Below are positions 19,051 to 27,733 of a DNA stretch of 61,263 bases, one piece after another (positions within the stretch are counted from its first letter, which is position 1; each line of letters begins with the position of its first letter). A model generated the notes under the pieces. It did not search any database and was not told the origin of the DNA. It saw only the letters and a list, made by a program, of their open reading frames with translations. Both the position numbers and the translations under genes were made by a program. The stretch is taken from assembly GCF_000307875.1 (NCBI RefSeq), contig NZ_AJLS01000060.1:1-61263 (forward strand), in the 5' to 3' direction. The DNA comes from Neobacillus bataviensis LMG 21833 (GTDB lineage Bacteria; Bacillota; Bacilli; Bacillales; Cytobacillaceae).

Positions 19051-20076
19051 TTAGCGGAGGGTGGAATGTGTTCCGCATGATTCCCTGATGATTAATTCAG
19101 AGTCAATAAAGACCGGTTTTAATTGTGACCTGCCATTAATTAAATCATCGAGCATATAGGCGGATAATTTTCCAAATTTCTCTTTATCCTGTTTCACCGT
19201 TGTCAGTTTCGGTTCACTGTAGCGGCAGGCGGCAATATCATCACAGCCAACAATCCGGATGTCTTGCGGACACTGTAAACCAGCTTCCTTGATCGCTTGC
19301 AACGCCCCGAGTGCCATTAAATCTGAGGTGGCAAAAACAGCTTCAGGCAGTTCATTACTTTGGAGTATTTTCTTCATCGCCGCATAACCGCTTTCCTCGT
19401 GAAAATCACCATACTGAATCCATTCCTCACGAATCTCAAGACCAAATTGATTCATCGCTTCCAGGAATCCTTGTTTGCGAAAAGTAGAAACAGCGGAGTC
19501 GAATTTGCCGCCAATATAACCGATTTTTTTTATCGTATGGAGGTATAAATATTCCACCACTTTTCTTGATAAATCCACATTGTCGGTCATGATGTAACTA
19601 GATTTTGGTCCTTTTAACTCAATATCGATCCCGATACACGGCAGACCCTCCAAAGCCAAATCGAAAGTGGACTCCTCCACTTCCTCCCCAGCAATGATCA
19701 AGCAGCCGTCGACGTGGAAATGCCGGCATCTAGCTAAATAACTGCCATTATCCGATTGAAAGCGTTCATTTGAAAACATTAAAATATCGTACCCAAGTAA
19801 ACCAATATTTTTTTTAAAAGAGGAAATTACCTCATTGAAATAAGGGTGAGTCATATCCACATTAATCTTCCCGGCATAAATTAACCCGATTAAATTCGAC
19901 TTTTTCGTTGCCAATGATCGGGCAGAAAAGTTAGGCTCGTAACCTTTTTGGTTAATAATATCCATAACCTTTTTCTTTGTACTCTCACTAATTCCTTCGT
20001 AGTTGTTAATGACCTTTGAAACGGTGCCTTGAGAAACACCTGCCAATTGTGCAATATCCTTAATGGTTAAATTCAT
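19051..20076 (-). CDS. LacI-family repressor of the beta-glucoside operon
   Basis: A 341-residue LacI/GalR regulator: N-terminal helix-turn-helix and hinge (LTIKDIAQLAGVSQGTVSKV, then SARSLATKKS) and a periplasmic-binding-protein-like effector domain. The start at 20076 follows AGAAGGG. It lies inside the operon between the permeases and the kinase, so it is probably autoregulated. Three GAAACCGGTTTC-type sites before the first gene of the operon are its likely operators. Confidence 0.9.
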   Translation of the reverse strand: MNLTIKDIAQLAGVSQGTVSKVINNYEGISESTKKKVMDIINQKGYEPNFSARSLATKKSNLIGLIYAGKINVDMTHPYFNEVISSFKKNIGLLGYDILMFSNERFQSDNGSYLARCRHFHVDGCLIIAGEEVEESTFDLALEGLPCIGIDIELKGPKSSYIMTDNVDLSRKVVEYLYLHTIKKIGYIGGKFDSAVSTFRKQGFLEAMNQFGLEIREEWIQYGDFHEESGYAAMKKILQSNELPEAVFATSDLMALGALQAIKEAGLQCPQDIRIVGCDDIAACRYSEPKLTTVKQDKEKFGKLSAYMLDDLINGRSQLKPVFIDSELIIRESCGTHSTLR

Positions 20077-20103
20077 CTTAATCCCTTCTATTTTCAAAAA
20101 ATG

Positions 20104-20946
20104 TTATTTCACAGAACCATCGGTAATACTCGAAATGAATAATCGGTTAAAGAATAAGAAAACCACCAATAGCGGCACAGTTGCCCAGAATACTCCTGAC
20201 ATAATCATCCCAAAGTCCACATTTCGGGTATTGCTTAATTGAGCTAATGCCACCTGAATCGTATAGTTTTCCGGATCGCGCAAAACAGTAAACTGCCATA
20301 GGAACTCACCCCATGCAGCCGTAAAGACAATAATTCCTAAGGTGGCAAAGGCCGGCAGAATAATCGGCAGGACAATACTGCGATAAATTCGGAAGTTTGA
20401 ACAGCCATCCAATTTGGCCGCTTCGATTAACTCATCAGGAACCGATTCACTGATATATTGTCTCATAAGAAAGATGCCCAGCGGATTTAAAAAGAACAAA
20501 ATCATCACACCAGGTAAGGTATCAAGCAATCCCGCCTTCGATATCAGAAAATATTGCGGGATTAATCCTAATTGCGGTGGAATAATCATCGTTAACAGAA
20601 TCGCAGCAAAGAAGATATTTTTTCCGCGGAATCGAAACTTCGCAAAAGCAAAACCCGCTAATGAACTAATAAACAAGACAACCAGCGTCACAACGCCGCA
20701 AATCACAAAGGAGTTCCACATCGACTGGAAGAAATCAATTTGATTTAAAACCTTTTTAAAGTTTTCAACCAACAAGCTCCCTGGCGTGATGGTAGGCGGA
20801 ATCGAGTTATAGGCTGAGCTGGGACTCGTGGCCATCACAAACATCCAATAAAACGGAAATAGTGATAATAACGCAGCAAGGGACAAAAATACATACACGA
20901 GGAGTTTCCCGCCGGACAACTTTCTTGATTTTTCTAGTTTAATCAT
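20104..20946 (-). CDS. CUT1 sugar ABC permease, MalG type
   Basis: A 280-residue permease with six membrane segments and an EAA loop (IEAAKLDGCS). The N-terminus is basic, and the C-terminus ends SITDGSVK. It overlaps the MalF-type gene by 4 bp. Substrate inferred as a beta-glucoside oligosaccharide from the downstream GH1 enzyme and kinase. Confidence 0.9.
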   Translation of the reverse strand: MIKLEKSRKLSGGKLLVYVFLSLAALLSLFPFYWMFVMATSPSSAYNSIPPTITPGSLLVENFKKVLNQIDFFQSMWNSFVICGVVTLVVLFISSLAGFAFAKFRFRGKNIFFAAILLTMIIPPQLGLIPQYFLISKAGLLDTLPGVMILFFLNPLGIFLMRQYISESVPDELIEAAKLDGCSNFRIYRSIVLPIILPAFATLGIIVFTAAWGEFLWQFTVLRDPENYTIQVALAQLSNTRNVDFGMIMSGVFWATVPLLVVFLFFNRLFISSITDGSVK

Positions 20947-21902
20947 TGTCCTTTCCTCCTCTTTCGGCCGATACCAGACGTTAAGAATACATTGATTGCC
21001 GCAAACGCTGAAATCAACACTAATAAAATGATCGCGGTAGCTGAAGCAGTACCAAAGGATTGTAATTTAAAGGCATCACGATACAAATACATCACAATCG
21101 TCATCGCCTCATCCCTCGTAAAGGCACTATTCCCTAAAAATACGGTCGGTTCAGAAAATAACTGCAGTGCCCCAACCGTTGAGGTAAAGACGGTGAGAAC
21201 AATAAACGGCTTCAGCATGGGCATCGTAATATAGAGGAGCTGCTGGAATTTATTTGCCCCATCAATGGTGGCGGCTTCATACAAATCATTTGGGATACTT
21301 TGAATTCCAGCGAGGTAAATAATCGTATTATAGCCAACCCACCGCCAAAAGACCATAATTGAGATTGCAATTTTCGTTCCCCATTCAGAACTGCCCCAAT
21401 TCACCGGGTCAAGCCCCGCGAGACTTAAAACATAATTGGCCAAAGAGGATTCATGGTCACTAAACAGCACACTGAAAATAAGGGCTACCGCCACCATTGA
21501 CGTAATATAGGGCATAAAAATGGTGACCCTGAAGAAGTTTTTAAATTTAAGAAAGGCTAGATTCAATAAATAGGCAAAAATGATTCCAAACACTAATTGC
21601 GGGGCAGTGCCCATGATTCCCATGACAATCGTATTATAAACCGATTTCCAGAAAAGGGGGTCTGTTAAGACAAGTTTAAAATTAGCCAATCCCACAAATG
21701 TCATCGGACTTAGGCCGTTCCATTTTTGAAACCCTAAATAAATACTAAATAATACCGGATACAAACCAATAATCGCAAAAATAATAAAGAAAGGCGCAAT
21801 GTATAAATAGCCGGAAATCATGTCTTTCTTCGCTTCAGACCTATATCGCTTCTTTTTTATTTTTACATGATTACTGGCGGGATTCGCCTTCACTGGATCC
21901 AT
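20943..21902 (-). CDS. CUT1 sugar ABC permease, MalF type
   Basis: A 319-residue permease started at 21902 (MDPVKAN), which follows ACGAGGTG; the in-frame extension to 21941 has no ribosome site. It has a positively charged cytoplasmic N-terminal tail (KIKKKRYRSEAKK), six membrane segments and an EAA loop (YEAATIDGA). Partner of the MalG-type permease downstream. Confidence 0.9.
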   Translation of the reverse strand: MDPVKANPASNHVKIKKKRYRSEAKKDMISGYLYIAPFFIIFAIIGLYPVLFSIYLGFQKWNGLSPMTFVGLANFKLVLTDPLFWKSVYNTIVMGIMGTAPQLVFGIIFAYLLNLAFLKFKNFFRVTIFMPYITSMVAVALIFSVLFSDHESSLANYVLSLAGLDPVNWGSSEWGTKIAISIMVFWRWVGYNTIIYLAGIQSIPNDLYEAATIDGANKFQQLLYITMPMLKPFIVLTVFTSTVGALQLFSEPTVFLGNSAFTRDEAMTIVMYLYRDAFKLQSFGTASATAIILLVLISAFAAINVFLTSGIGRKRRKGQ

Positions 21903-21993
21903 TTTTACACCTCGTTTCAGGTCAAGGTGGAAGTGGCGCATGCCATTCAGGATCCGCCAGATCCACCTTCCTTATTTCTAGTAAACTATCGAA

Positions 21994-23295
21994 TTAGCGG
22001 CTTAACAAACCTTCGGCGCGCTTAACAGCATCTTTCCATTCTTTTTCAGGATCCGTCCCCTTATTTTGAACATTTTTCAAGGCATTCAACACTTCTGAAT
22101 AGATTGGGAAGTATTTTTCCCCTTTATAAACCGCACCATTGATATCTTGTGCAGCCTTTGCAAATACAGGCGCAGTTGCTTGCCCGCCAAAGAATGCATC
22201 TTGGTTACTTTTAAAGGCATCCATTTCATATACCGATTGTGCAGAAGGGAAAAGTCCCTTGTCTTGGAAAGATTTCAATTGATTGTCTGGAGAAATTAAC
22301 CATGCTGCAAATTTATAGGCTTCTTTTGCATGCTTGGTTTCGCTTGGAATCGCGATGAAGGAGCCGCCCCAGTTTGCTGCAAATTCAGATGGCAGTGTCG
22401 CCACTTTCCATTTACCAACAGCTTCCTTCGCGTTGCCTTCCATCCAGCCTTTTAACCAGCCAGCCCCTAATTCAGCAGCAAATTCCCCTTTATTCACGGC
22501 ATTTGCCCACTCTGGTGACCACATTTCAAATTTACCAACAACGCCTAATTTGTTTAATTTCACGGCATAATCATAGGCCTTTTTAACGGAGTTTCCATCC
22601 TTCTCTAGCAATAACTCCCCTTTAGGGTTGAGGAATGTTTCTTTGGCACCGTCTAAGTAAGCTCTGAATGCCATTTCAATACTATCTACAAATGGCTTTC
22701 CTGTTTTTTCTTTCACTTTGAGACCAGCTTCTTCAAATGTAGTTGGTGAATTGATCAATGCTGTCACTTCTTCTGGATCTGTTGGCAGACCTGCAGCCTC
22801 AAAAACATCTGTCCGGTAGTATAAGGCTTTCGGGCCAATATCTGTTGGCAAGCCAATTAAGAAATCACCTTTGTCGTTCTCACCTGTTTTCCATTTCCAA
22901 TCAAGGTACTGATCCTTAATATCCTTCGCACCTAGATCATATAAGTTTTCGAAGCGGTCTTGTGCCGCTTTAAAGCGATCTAGTTGGTCAATTTCTAACA
23001 TGGTGATATCCGGTGCACCGCTTCCGGCAGAAAGGGCAGTAAATAAGGCATCATGATGCTCAGCCGTTTCGGCCGATCTCACCTTAATTTTGACACCAGG
23101 GTTTTCTTTTTCATATGCTTTCGCTAAATCTTCATATCCAGTAGCACCAAATGCCCAGAAGTTTAAGGTGACTTTTTTATCTCCGCTGCTTTCACCCTTG
23201 TCAGTAGAAGCCTTTTCATTGCCATTACACGCTGCTAGCGAAAAGGCAAGAGCTGTTGATAATCCTATTGCAGCCAGTTTTTTCAAGCTTTTCAA
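21994..23295 (-). CDS. Sugar ABC transporter substrate-binding lipoprotein
   Basis: Family 1 solute-binding protein, 433 residues, lipobox LAAC after a short signal peptide (KKLAAIGLSTALAFS). It starts with TTG at 23295 preceded by GGGGGAATC. First gene of the beta-glucoside operon; gene order is binding protein, MalF, MalG, LacI, ROK kinase, GH1. It would capture cello-oligosaccharides or aryl beta-glucosides outside the cell; the exact ligand is not visible. Confidence 0.9.
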   Translation of the reverse strand: MKSLKKLAAIGLSTALAFSLAACNGNEKASTDKGESSGDKKVTLNFWAFGATGYEDLAKAYEKENPGVKIKVRSAETAEHHDALFTALSAGSGAPDITMLEIDQLDRFKAAQDRFENLYDLGAKDIKDQYLDWKWKTGENDKGDFLIGLPTDIGPKALYYRTDVFEAAGLPTDPEEVTALINSPTTFEEAGLKVKEKTGKPFVDSIEMAFRAYLDGAKETFLNPKGELLLEKDGNSVKKAYDYAVKLNKLGVVGKFEMWSPEWANAVNKGEFAAELGAGWLKGWMEGNAKEAVGKWKVATLPSEFAANWGGSFIAIPSETKHAKEAYKFAAWLISPDNQLKSFQDKGLFPSAQSVYEMDAFKSNQDAFFGGQATAPVFAKAAQDINGAVYKGEKYFPIYSEVLNALKNVQNKGTDPEKEWKDAVKRAEGLLSR

Positions 23296-23439
23296 TTGAG
23301 ATTCCCCCTAAAATTGTTTTGTCAGGCTTTCAACAAATGGAATACTGCCGCAAAAATAAATCAGATCGTGTTATCTATGTACCCCCCACCTCCATTACTG
23401 TGCCGTTCTTCAAAAACGAGATAATAGCTTTATATTTTG

Positions 23440-23451
23440 GAAACCGGTTTC
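23440..23451. promoter_or_regulatory. LacI-type operator O1
   Basis: GAAACCGGTTTC, a perfect 12-bp palindrome with the central CG typical of LacI/GalR sites. It lies about 50 bp downstream of the predicted transcription start of the beta-glucoside operon. Confidence 0.7.
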
Positions 23452-23485
23452 TATAATTAGTTTAGAAGGTTTATATATTGAGTAT

Positions 23486-23499
23486 GGAAACCGCTTTCA
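23486..23499. promoter_or_regulatory. Operator O2 or cre site
   Basis: GGAAACCGCTTTCA matches the cre consensus in 13 of 14 positions and is also close to the palindromic operators O1 and O3. It sits at the predicted start of transcription, so CcpA and the local LacI protein might both use it. Confidence 0.6.
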
Positions 23500-23505
23500 T
23501 TAGTG

Positions 23506-23534
23506 ATTATAAATCTATTTTTCTGAAAAATCAA
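23506..23534 (-). promoter_or_regulatory. Predicted promoter of the beta-glucoside operon
   Basis: On the minus strand TTGATT (23534-23529) and TATAAT (23511-23506) are spaced 17-18 bp. It is framed by operators on both sides. Confidence 0.5.
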
Positions 23535-23564
23535 TCGTTATTTCAGTGGAATGCCTTTATTTTA

Positions 23565-23576
23565 GAAACCGGTTTC
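23565..23576. promoter_or_regulatory. LacI-type operator O3
   Basis: A second perfect GAAACCGGTTTC, upstream of the -35 box and 125 bp centre to centre from O1, a distance compatible with repression by looping. The rest of 23296-23777 holds a REP-like element at 23581 and a terminator; I see no gene in it. Confidence 0.65.
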
Positions 23577-23580
23577 CTAA

Positions 23581-23610
23581 TGAAGCAGGGGACGGTTCTC
23601 TTGCTTCACT
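23581..23610. repeat. REP-like element TGAAGCAGGGGACGG
   Basis: TGAAGCAGGGGACGGTTCTC followed by TTGCTTCA; its ends (TGAAGC/GCTTCA) pair. It starts 5 bp beyond operator O3. Same element as at 24438, 48321 and 49188. Confidence 0.75.
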
Positions 23611-23743
23611 TTTCTTTTGTTTAATCCGTTCTATCGCCTGCCTCTTCTTATTCCCACTTCTATCCTCCATCATCGGACAAAACCCGGCCATTAAAGAAAA
23701 GTGCGAATGAATGCATCTTAGCTTTTTCCTAAAAAAATAGAGC

Positions 23744-23761
23744 GGAGACGATAACGTCTCC
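23744..23761 (-). terminator. Terminator of the first doxX gene
   Basis: GGAGACG/CGTCTCC with a 4-nt loop, 16 bp after the stop; on the minus strand followed by GCTCTATTTTTTT. Confidence 0.75.
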
Positions 23762-23777
23762 ACCCTACTTAACTAGT

Positions 23778-24287
23778 TTAAGCAACCGTTGTGCCTTTTT
23801 TATGATGACCTCTGGTAGCAAAATACTTCCGTACATAAGGCATGGCATATCGATCTAAACCGAATTTACCAGCATTTGCTCCGGCAACTAGGACGAAGAA
23901 GGCTAATAGAATCATTTGTCCGTTTGTGCTTACGGTGCCACTGAATAAGAAAGAAAAATTCATGACCATTCCCATTAATGTCGCAAAGTTAGTAAGCAGG
24001 CCTAGGATTAATGCAATTCCGACTAACACTTCGCCCCATTGCACTAAGAAAGAAAACAGATCCGCGTTTGGCAAGGCAACTTGTTCTAAAAATGTGGCCC
24101 ACCAGCCTTGGACAGCCGGATGGTCCCCAGTGCTAGACGCAATCGCCCCTTTCAAAAATCCACTGGCATCAAAGCCGCCGCCTGTTAATTTTCCATAACC
24201 TGCATGTAAAAATTGATAACCTATATAAATACGAATGAATGCCAATATCCCCGCAACAATAGTATTTTTTCTTAAAAGATTTAACAT
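23778..24287 (-). CDS. DoxX-family membrane protein, copy 1
   Basis: A 169-residue DoxX/TQO-small-subunit-like protein with four predicted membrane helices and a basic, histidine-containing C-terminus (RGHHKKGT). Members are linked to quinone or thiol redox chemistry, but the reaction of this one is unknown. It is nearly identical to the gene at 48416 (10 differences by eye in 169). GGGAGATGG precedes the ATG. The upstream 130 bp is also shared between the copies and contains a redox-type operator, so both genes probably respond to the same signal. Confidence 0.85.
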   Translation of the reverse strand: MLNLLRKNTIVAGILAFIRIYIGYQFLHAGYGKLTGGGFDASGFLKGAIASSTGDHPAVQGWWATFLEQVALPNADLFSFLVQWGEVLVGIALILGLLTNFATLMGMVMNFSFLFSGTVSTNGQMILLAFFVLVAGANAGKFGLDRYAMPYVRKYFATRGHHKKGTTVA

Positions 24288-24383
24288 AATACTCCATCTC
24301 CCTTAGGATAAGTTTATGACAAGATTTTGTTTGTTTCTTACTACACTTATATATTATCACCTTTCCCAAGATAAAAAGAGTGA

Positions 24384-24401
24384 TTGTGATACATTTCACA
24401 A
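24384..24401 (-). promoter_or_regulatory. Fnr/Rex-like operator before doxX copy 1
   Basis: TTGTGATACATTTCACAA has perfect TTGTGA/TCACAA arms. It fits the Fnr box TGTGA-N6-TCACA fully and the Rex box TTGTGAA-N4-TTCACAA with one mismatch. On the minus strand a GATAATATATAAG stretch follows about 26 bp downstream; the spacing is the same before copy 2. Confidence 0.6.
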
Positions 24402-24438
24402 GTTAGTAACAAAGTCTTGAAGTTATTGTGAACTAATG

Positions 24439-24494
24439 AAGCAGGGGACGGTTCTCTGCATCATGAAAATAAAGCAGAGAACCATCCCCTGCTT
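24439..24494. repeat. REP-like element in inverted pair
   Basis: AAGCAGGGGACGGTTCTCTG and its near-complement (CAGAGAACCATCCCCTGCTT) face each other, giving a stem of about 20 bp with one mismatch around a 14-nt loop. It lies in the divergent region between doxX and the L,D-transpeptidase gene. Confidence 0.8.
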
Positions 24495-24618
24495 TACGTA
24501 ATTTTTACTATTTTTTTGGTATAATAGGTTTAGTCAAAAATACCCTAGAAGATAATGGATTTTTAACTGGAATAATTCAACTATTCAATATACTCAAATC
24601 ATCAATGAGGTGAAGGTC

Positions 24619-26001
24619 TTGCGTAAATCTCGAATCATTATAGTAAGTAGTGTTATTGGTATCCTCGCGATCGTGTTTGCGGGTATCTATTATCATCAAT
24701 CCACCCAGTTTAACAAGCATATTACAATCAACAACACAAAAGTCGGCGGACTGACGGCTGAGCAGGCATTAAAAAGACTAGAATCATCTGTATTAAAAAA
24801 TAAAGTGTATGTTGGGCAAGATCAAATTTTCGATGGCAAAGACACGAAAATGGGATTCACCTCTAAAGATTTGCCTAGTGTTACGAAACTATTAAAAAAG
24901 CAGCAGACCTTTTGGCCTTCCTCAAAGGCAAAAAATTATATGCTAAAGCCAAGCAAAAACGATCAATATCGGAGCCAAACCATGAAAAAACTTGTAGAGG
25001 ATAAGCTTATTTCCATGAATACTAGCTTACTAGTCCCCAAAGATGCGGAGGCACGCTTGGAACAAGGGAAAATCATCGTCTCTGAAAGCGTGGATGGGAA
25101 GCAGCACGATGTCGCTCTGTTAATGAAGGCTTACCAAGACTATGATTATACAAGTGAAATCCATCTAGATCCCGCCTACATTCAGCCGATTAAAGCGGAC
25201 AGTCCGATCATAAAAAAGGAACAGAAAACGCTGCAAGAACTTGTGCAACGAACCATTGATTATAAAGTACAGGATCAAGTTTATTCTTTAAAAGGCAGTG
25301 ATTTAATTAAAAATGCCACCGTAACAAAGGAGTTGCAGGTAAGTATTGACCCAGCGGATATTAAAAATAAGGTGACGGAAATTAACAATTCTCAATCCAC
25401 ACTAAATAAAAATTTCACCTTTAAAACCCATTCCGGTTCGGTCATATCCGTAAAAGGACAATCCTATGGCTGGGCACTGAAAGTCGATAAGGAAACAGAG
25501 CAAGTGAAGGCAGCTTTTGAAAAAGGGGAAAAGTCACTCGAAGCCAAACACATTTACGGAGTGGGCTGGAGTACTTACGGCACCGGCTTTGATACGACCA
25601 CCAACAATGGCATCGGCGACACCTATGCCGAAGTATCCATTGCCGAACAACGCATTTGGATTTATAAAAATGGAAAATTAGCCCTCACCACCAATGTGGT
25701 GACCGGCAGACATGACACCAAGGAAGATACCCCGCCAGGAGTATGGTATATCATGTATAAAAAAACACCATCCGTACTCAATGGAACGAGTGTAGGTCAT
25801 GGGAGTTATTCGGTTAAAGTCCAATATTGGGCACCATTTACACTCAGTGGATGCGGATTCCACGATGCCAGTTGGCGGACAAACTGGGAAAGCACCGCCT
25901 ATCTCACCGCAGGATCCGGCGGCTGCGTCAACACCCAGCCAAGCATCATGAAAGCCGTATATGACAACCTAAACAAAAACGAACCTGTTATTATTTATTG
26001 A
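24619..26001 (+). CDS. L,D-transpeptidase with PG-binding domain
   Basis: Cell-wall crosslinking enzyme, about 460 residues. One N-terminal membrane anchor (IIIVSSVIGILAIVFAGIYY), two VanW-linked peptidoglycan-binding-like repeats in the middle, and a C-terminal YkuD catalytic domain with the GCGFHDASWR and SGGCVNTQ motifs; the nucleophile is the cysteine of SGGC, about 24 residues from the end. The start is TTG at 24619, 6 nt after GAGGTG; a GTG at 24610 is in frame but inside that ribosome site. Its stop codon TGA forms the first bases of a REP-like element. It is one of the few plus-strand genes. Confidence 0.88.
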   Translation: MRKSRIIIVSSVIGILAIVFAGIYYHQSTQFNKHITINNTKVGGLTAEQALKRLESSVLKNKVYVGQDQIFDGKDTKMGFTSKDLPSVTKLLKKQQTFWPSSKAKNYMLKPSKNDQYRSQTMKKLVEDKLISMNTSLLVPKDAEARLEQGKIIVSESVDGKQHDVALLMKAYQDYDYTSEIHLDPAYIQPIKADSPIIKKEQKTLQELVQRTIDYKVQDQVYSLKGSDLIKNATVTKELQVSIDPADIKNKVTEINNSQSTLNKNFTFKTHSGSVISVKGQSYGWALKVDKETEQVKAAFEKGEKSLEAKHIYGVGWSTYGTGFDTTTNNGIGDTYAEVSIAEQRIWIYKNGKLALTTNVVTGRHDTKEDTPPGVWYIMYKKTPSVLNGTSVGHGSYSVKVQYWAPFTLSGCGFHDASWRTNWESTAYLTAGSGGCVNTQPSIMKAVYDNLNKNEPVIIY

Positions 26002-26028
26002 AACTGGGGACGGTTCCCCAAAGTTTCG
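25999..26028. repeat. REP-like element starting at the stop codon of the L,D-transpeptidase
   Basis: TGAAACTGGGGACGGTTCCC then CAAAGTTTC: GAAACT pairs with AGTTTC and GGGGA with TCCCC. The TGA is the gene's stop codon. Confidence 0.7.
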
Positions 26029-26033
26029 CAAAA

Positions 26034-26069
26034 AAAGCCCGACTAACTGATAGGAGTTAGTCGGGCTTT
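26034..26069. terminator. Bidirectional terminator between the L,D-transpeptidase and frl operon
   Basis: AAAGCCCGACTAACT pairs perfectly with AGTTAGTCGGGCTTT over a 6-nt loop. On the minus strand TTTTTT follows directly; on the plus strand a weaker TTTAGAATTTT. Confidence 0.9.
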
Positions 26070-26187
26070 AGAATTTTGTAAAAGGCCAATCCACACAAAA
26101 GAGCCTTTTACAAAAGGGATTCTCTTCTTTTGAAATCTGAAGAAAACTTTCGATTTCCACTACTAGCACCGTTCCTCCTTCGGATGT

Positions 26188-26835
26188 TCAGCTAACCACT
26201 TTTAAAATTTCTCCCAATTTTACCTCTGCCATTGAGGGTATTTGGTGGATTGCTTCGGTGAAGTCCAAATGAGCGGTTACACCGTTTGGAACCATGATGC
26301 AGGGGAGGCCGGCCGCTACTGCAGCTAGCAGGCCATTTCGCGAATCTTCAAAAGCAACCGCTTCTGAGGGGGACACGGACAAAGCCTCGAGTGTTTTCAA
26401 ATACAATGCGGGATGGGGCTTAACCTCAACCACATCATCCCTGGTTTTGATGGCATCAAAGCAATCAAAAATTTGTAATTTCCTCAGATAGCCTTCTACC
26501 CAATCACGACTGGAACTTGAGGCTAGACCTATTTTCAGTCCTAAATCATTTGCTTCCTTTAGGTAATTCTCAACCCCATCTCTTAAAACGGGATCACCCA
26601 TTTTTGCCGAAAAAAGCACGTGTGCGGATCTTCGTATTTCCTCAAGAGAAACCGGAGATGGAAGGCTCCGCCTGATATAATCGTATAAAACATCGCCAGT
26701 CGTGCCAACTACATTCGAAAACTGTTCAATTGTTAAATCAAGCCCTTTGGCAGCTAGCACTTCCCTAAAACACTCATACCAGATTGATTCGGTATCCACA
26801 ATTAACCCATCAAAATCGAAAATAATTGCTTTCAC
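26188..26835 (-). CDS. HAD-superfamily phosphatase/phosphomutase, YhcW-like
   Basis: A 215-residue HAD hydrolase of subfamily IA: motif I DFDGLIVDTES, motif II ASSSS, lysine motif in VKPHP, motif IV FEDSRNG. It resembles beta-phosphoglucomutase-like proteins such as B. subtilis YhcW; the true substrate is unknown. The start is GTG at 26835, preceded by GAGGTGATT; the open frame upstream is not needed. It is the last gene of the frl transcript, so it may dephosphorylate an intermediate or by-product of fructosamine breakdown, which is inference. Confidence 0.8.
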   Translation of the reverse strand: MKAIIFDFDGLIVDTESIWYECFREVLAAKGLDLTIEQFSNVVGTTGDVLYDYIRRSLPSPVSLEEIRRSAHVLFSAKMGDPVLRDGVENYLKEANDLGLKIGLASSSSRDWVEGYLRKLQIFDCFDAIKTRDDVVEVKPHPALYLKTLEALSVSPSEAVAFEDSRNGLLAAVAAGLPCIMVPNGVTAHLDFTEAIHQIPSMAEVKLGEILKVVS

Positions 26836-26885
26836 GATAATCACCTCATATAGAAAAAGAGACCTACACGTCATAGGTCTGCCTT

Positions 26886-27644
26886 TTAAAAAGTAACATT
26901 CTCATCCCAATCAACATCAATATAGAAATTTACCTTATTTGCCAGAAGATAATATAAAGAGTAATGGACAGGTACGTCATCCTGGTCCTTAATCAACTTC
27001 TTTATTTGAATGACTGCATCCATCCTCGATATTTCTAATAGCTTGCAAATATCTTGGGAGGGATTAAGAAATTCCATTTCTTTCTTCGCCCTTACGAACT
27101 TTATACCGTAATCATTATGAATAATGTTAAAGGTCGAAACATTATCCTTAATCTTATCGGAAATGCCTGGATAAATATCACAGGGTAAATAAGCAAAATC
27201 AACACTAAATATACTATTTCCATCTTTAATTAATCGAACGAGCTTGACGATTTCAAAAGGTTCCTCACGCTGAAAAATTTGCATCAGCTCTGCATCAGCA
27301 GTTTCAATTTTATTCAGCAGAACTACCTTTGTAAAACCGTTCTCACCCGCTGCCAGCCCGTCGGTAAAGCCTTGTAAATTCAAGATATGAATTTTTTGTT
27401 TCACACTTTTAACAAACGTTCCTTTACCATGAAGGATTTCTAAAACACCTTCACTCTCTAGTTCTTTCAGTGCCCTTCTAACCGTGATCCGGCTGGCATT
27501 GAAGGTCTCGCATAATTCCTTCTCATTTGGCAGCTTCTGCCCTGCAGCGATCTCACCCCTGCTAATCATTTCTTTGATTTCCATTTTCACCTGGTCATAT
27601 AAAAAAACCGGGCTCTCTGTATTAACTGTTTTATCCTTTGTCAT
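26886..27644 (-). CDS. frlR: GntR/HutC-family repressor, FrlR-like
   Basis: A 252-residue regulator with an N-terminal winged helix (GEIAAGQKLPNEKELCETFN, then SRITVRRALKELE) and a C-terminal UTRA effector domain. AGAGGTAG precedes the ATG. It lies downstream of frlD in the same orientation; in B. subtilis frlR also sits beside the frl operon. It presumably senses a phosphorylated fructosamine and binds the GACATCATATGATATC site before frlB. Confidence 0.82.
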   Translation of the reverse strand: MTKDKTVNTESPVFLYDQVKMEIKEMISRGEIAAGQKLPNEKELCETFNASRITVRRALKELESEGVLEILHGKGTFVKSVKQKIHILNLQGFTDGLAAGENGFTKVVLLNKIETADAELMQIFQREEPFEIVKLVRLIKDGNSIFSVDFAYLPCDIYPGISDKIKDNVSTFNIIHNDYGIKFVRAKKEMEFLNPSQDICKLLEISRMDAVIQIKKLIKDQDDVPVHYSLYYLLANKVNFYIDVDWDENVTF

Positions 27645-27695
27645 AAGACTACCTCTTCATAGTTAATTTACTTTACTATTACTATAGCAACTTTA

Positions 27696-27709
27696 AAGTA
27701 AATTTACTT
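27696..27709. promoter_or_regulatory. Palindrome before frlR
   Basis: AAGTAAATTTACTT is a perfect 14-bp palindrome, with a related half (AATTTACTTTAC) at 27666-27677. It lies in the gap between frlD and frlR and could be an autoregulatory site. Confidence 0.4.
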
Positions 27710-27733
27710 GCAATTCGCAAATCTTTATCCAAT

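Noticed and set aside
23557..23763. 68-codon minus-strand frame upstream of the beta-glucoside operon
   Set aside because: Made of a REP-like element, operator O3 and terminator sequence; no ribosome site and no recognisable protein.
23778..24287. doxX copy 1 as an assembly duplicate of the copy at 48416
   Set aside because: The copies differ at about 10 residues, in the operator centre, and in the downstream terminators, so they are separate genes.
24439..24494. Inverted REP-like pair as a terminal repeat of an insertion sequence
   Set aside because: Only 14 bp lie between the arms; there is no room for a transposase and no target duplication is visible.
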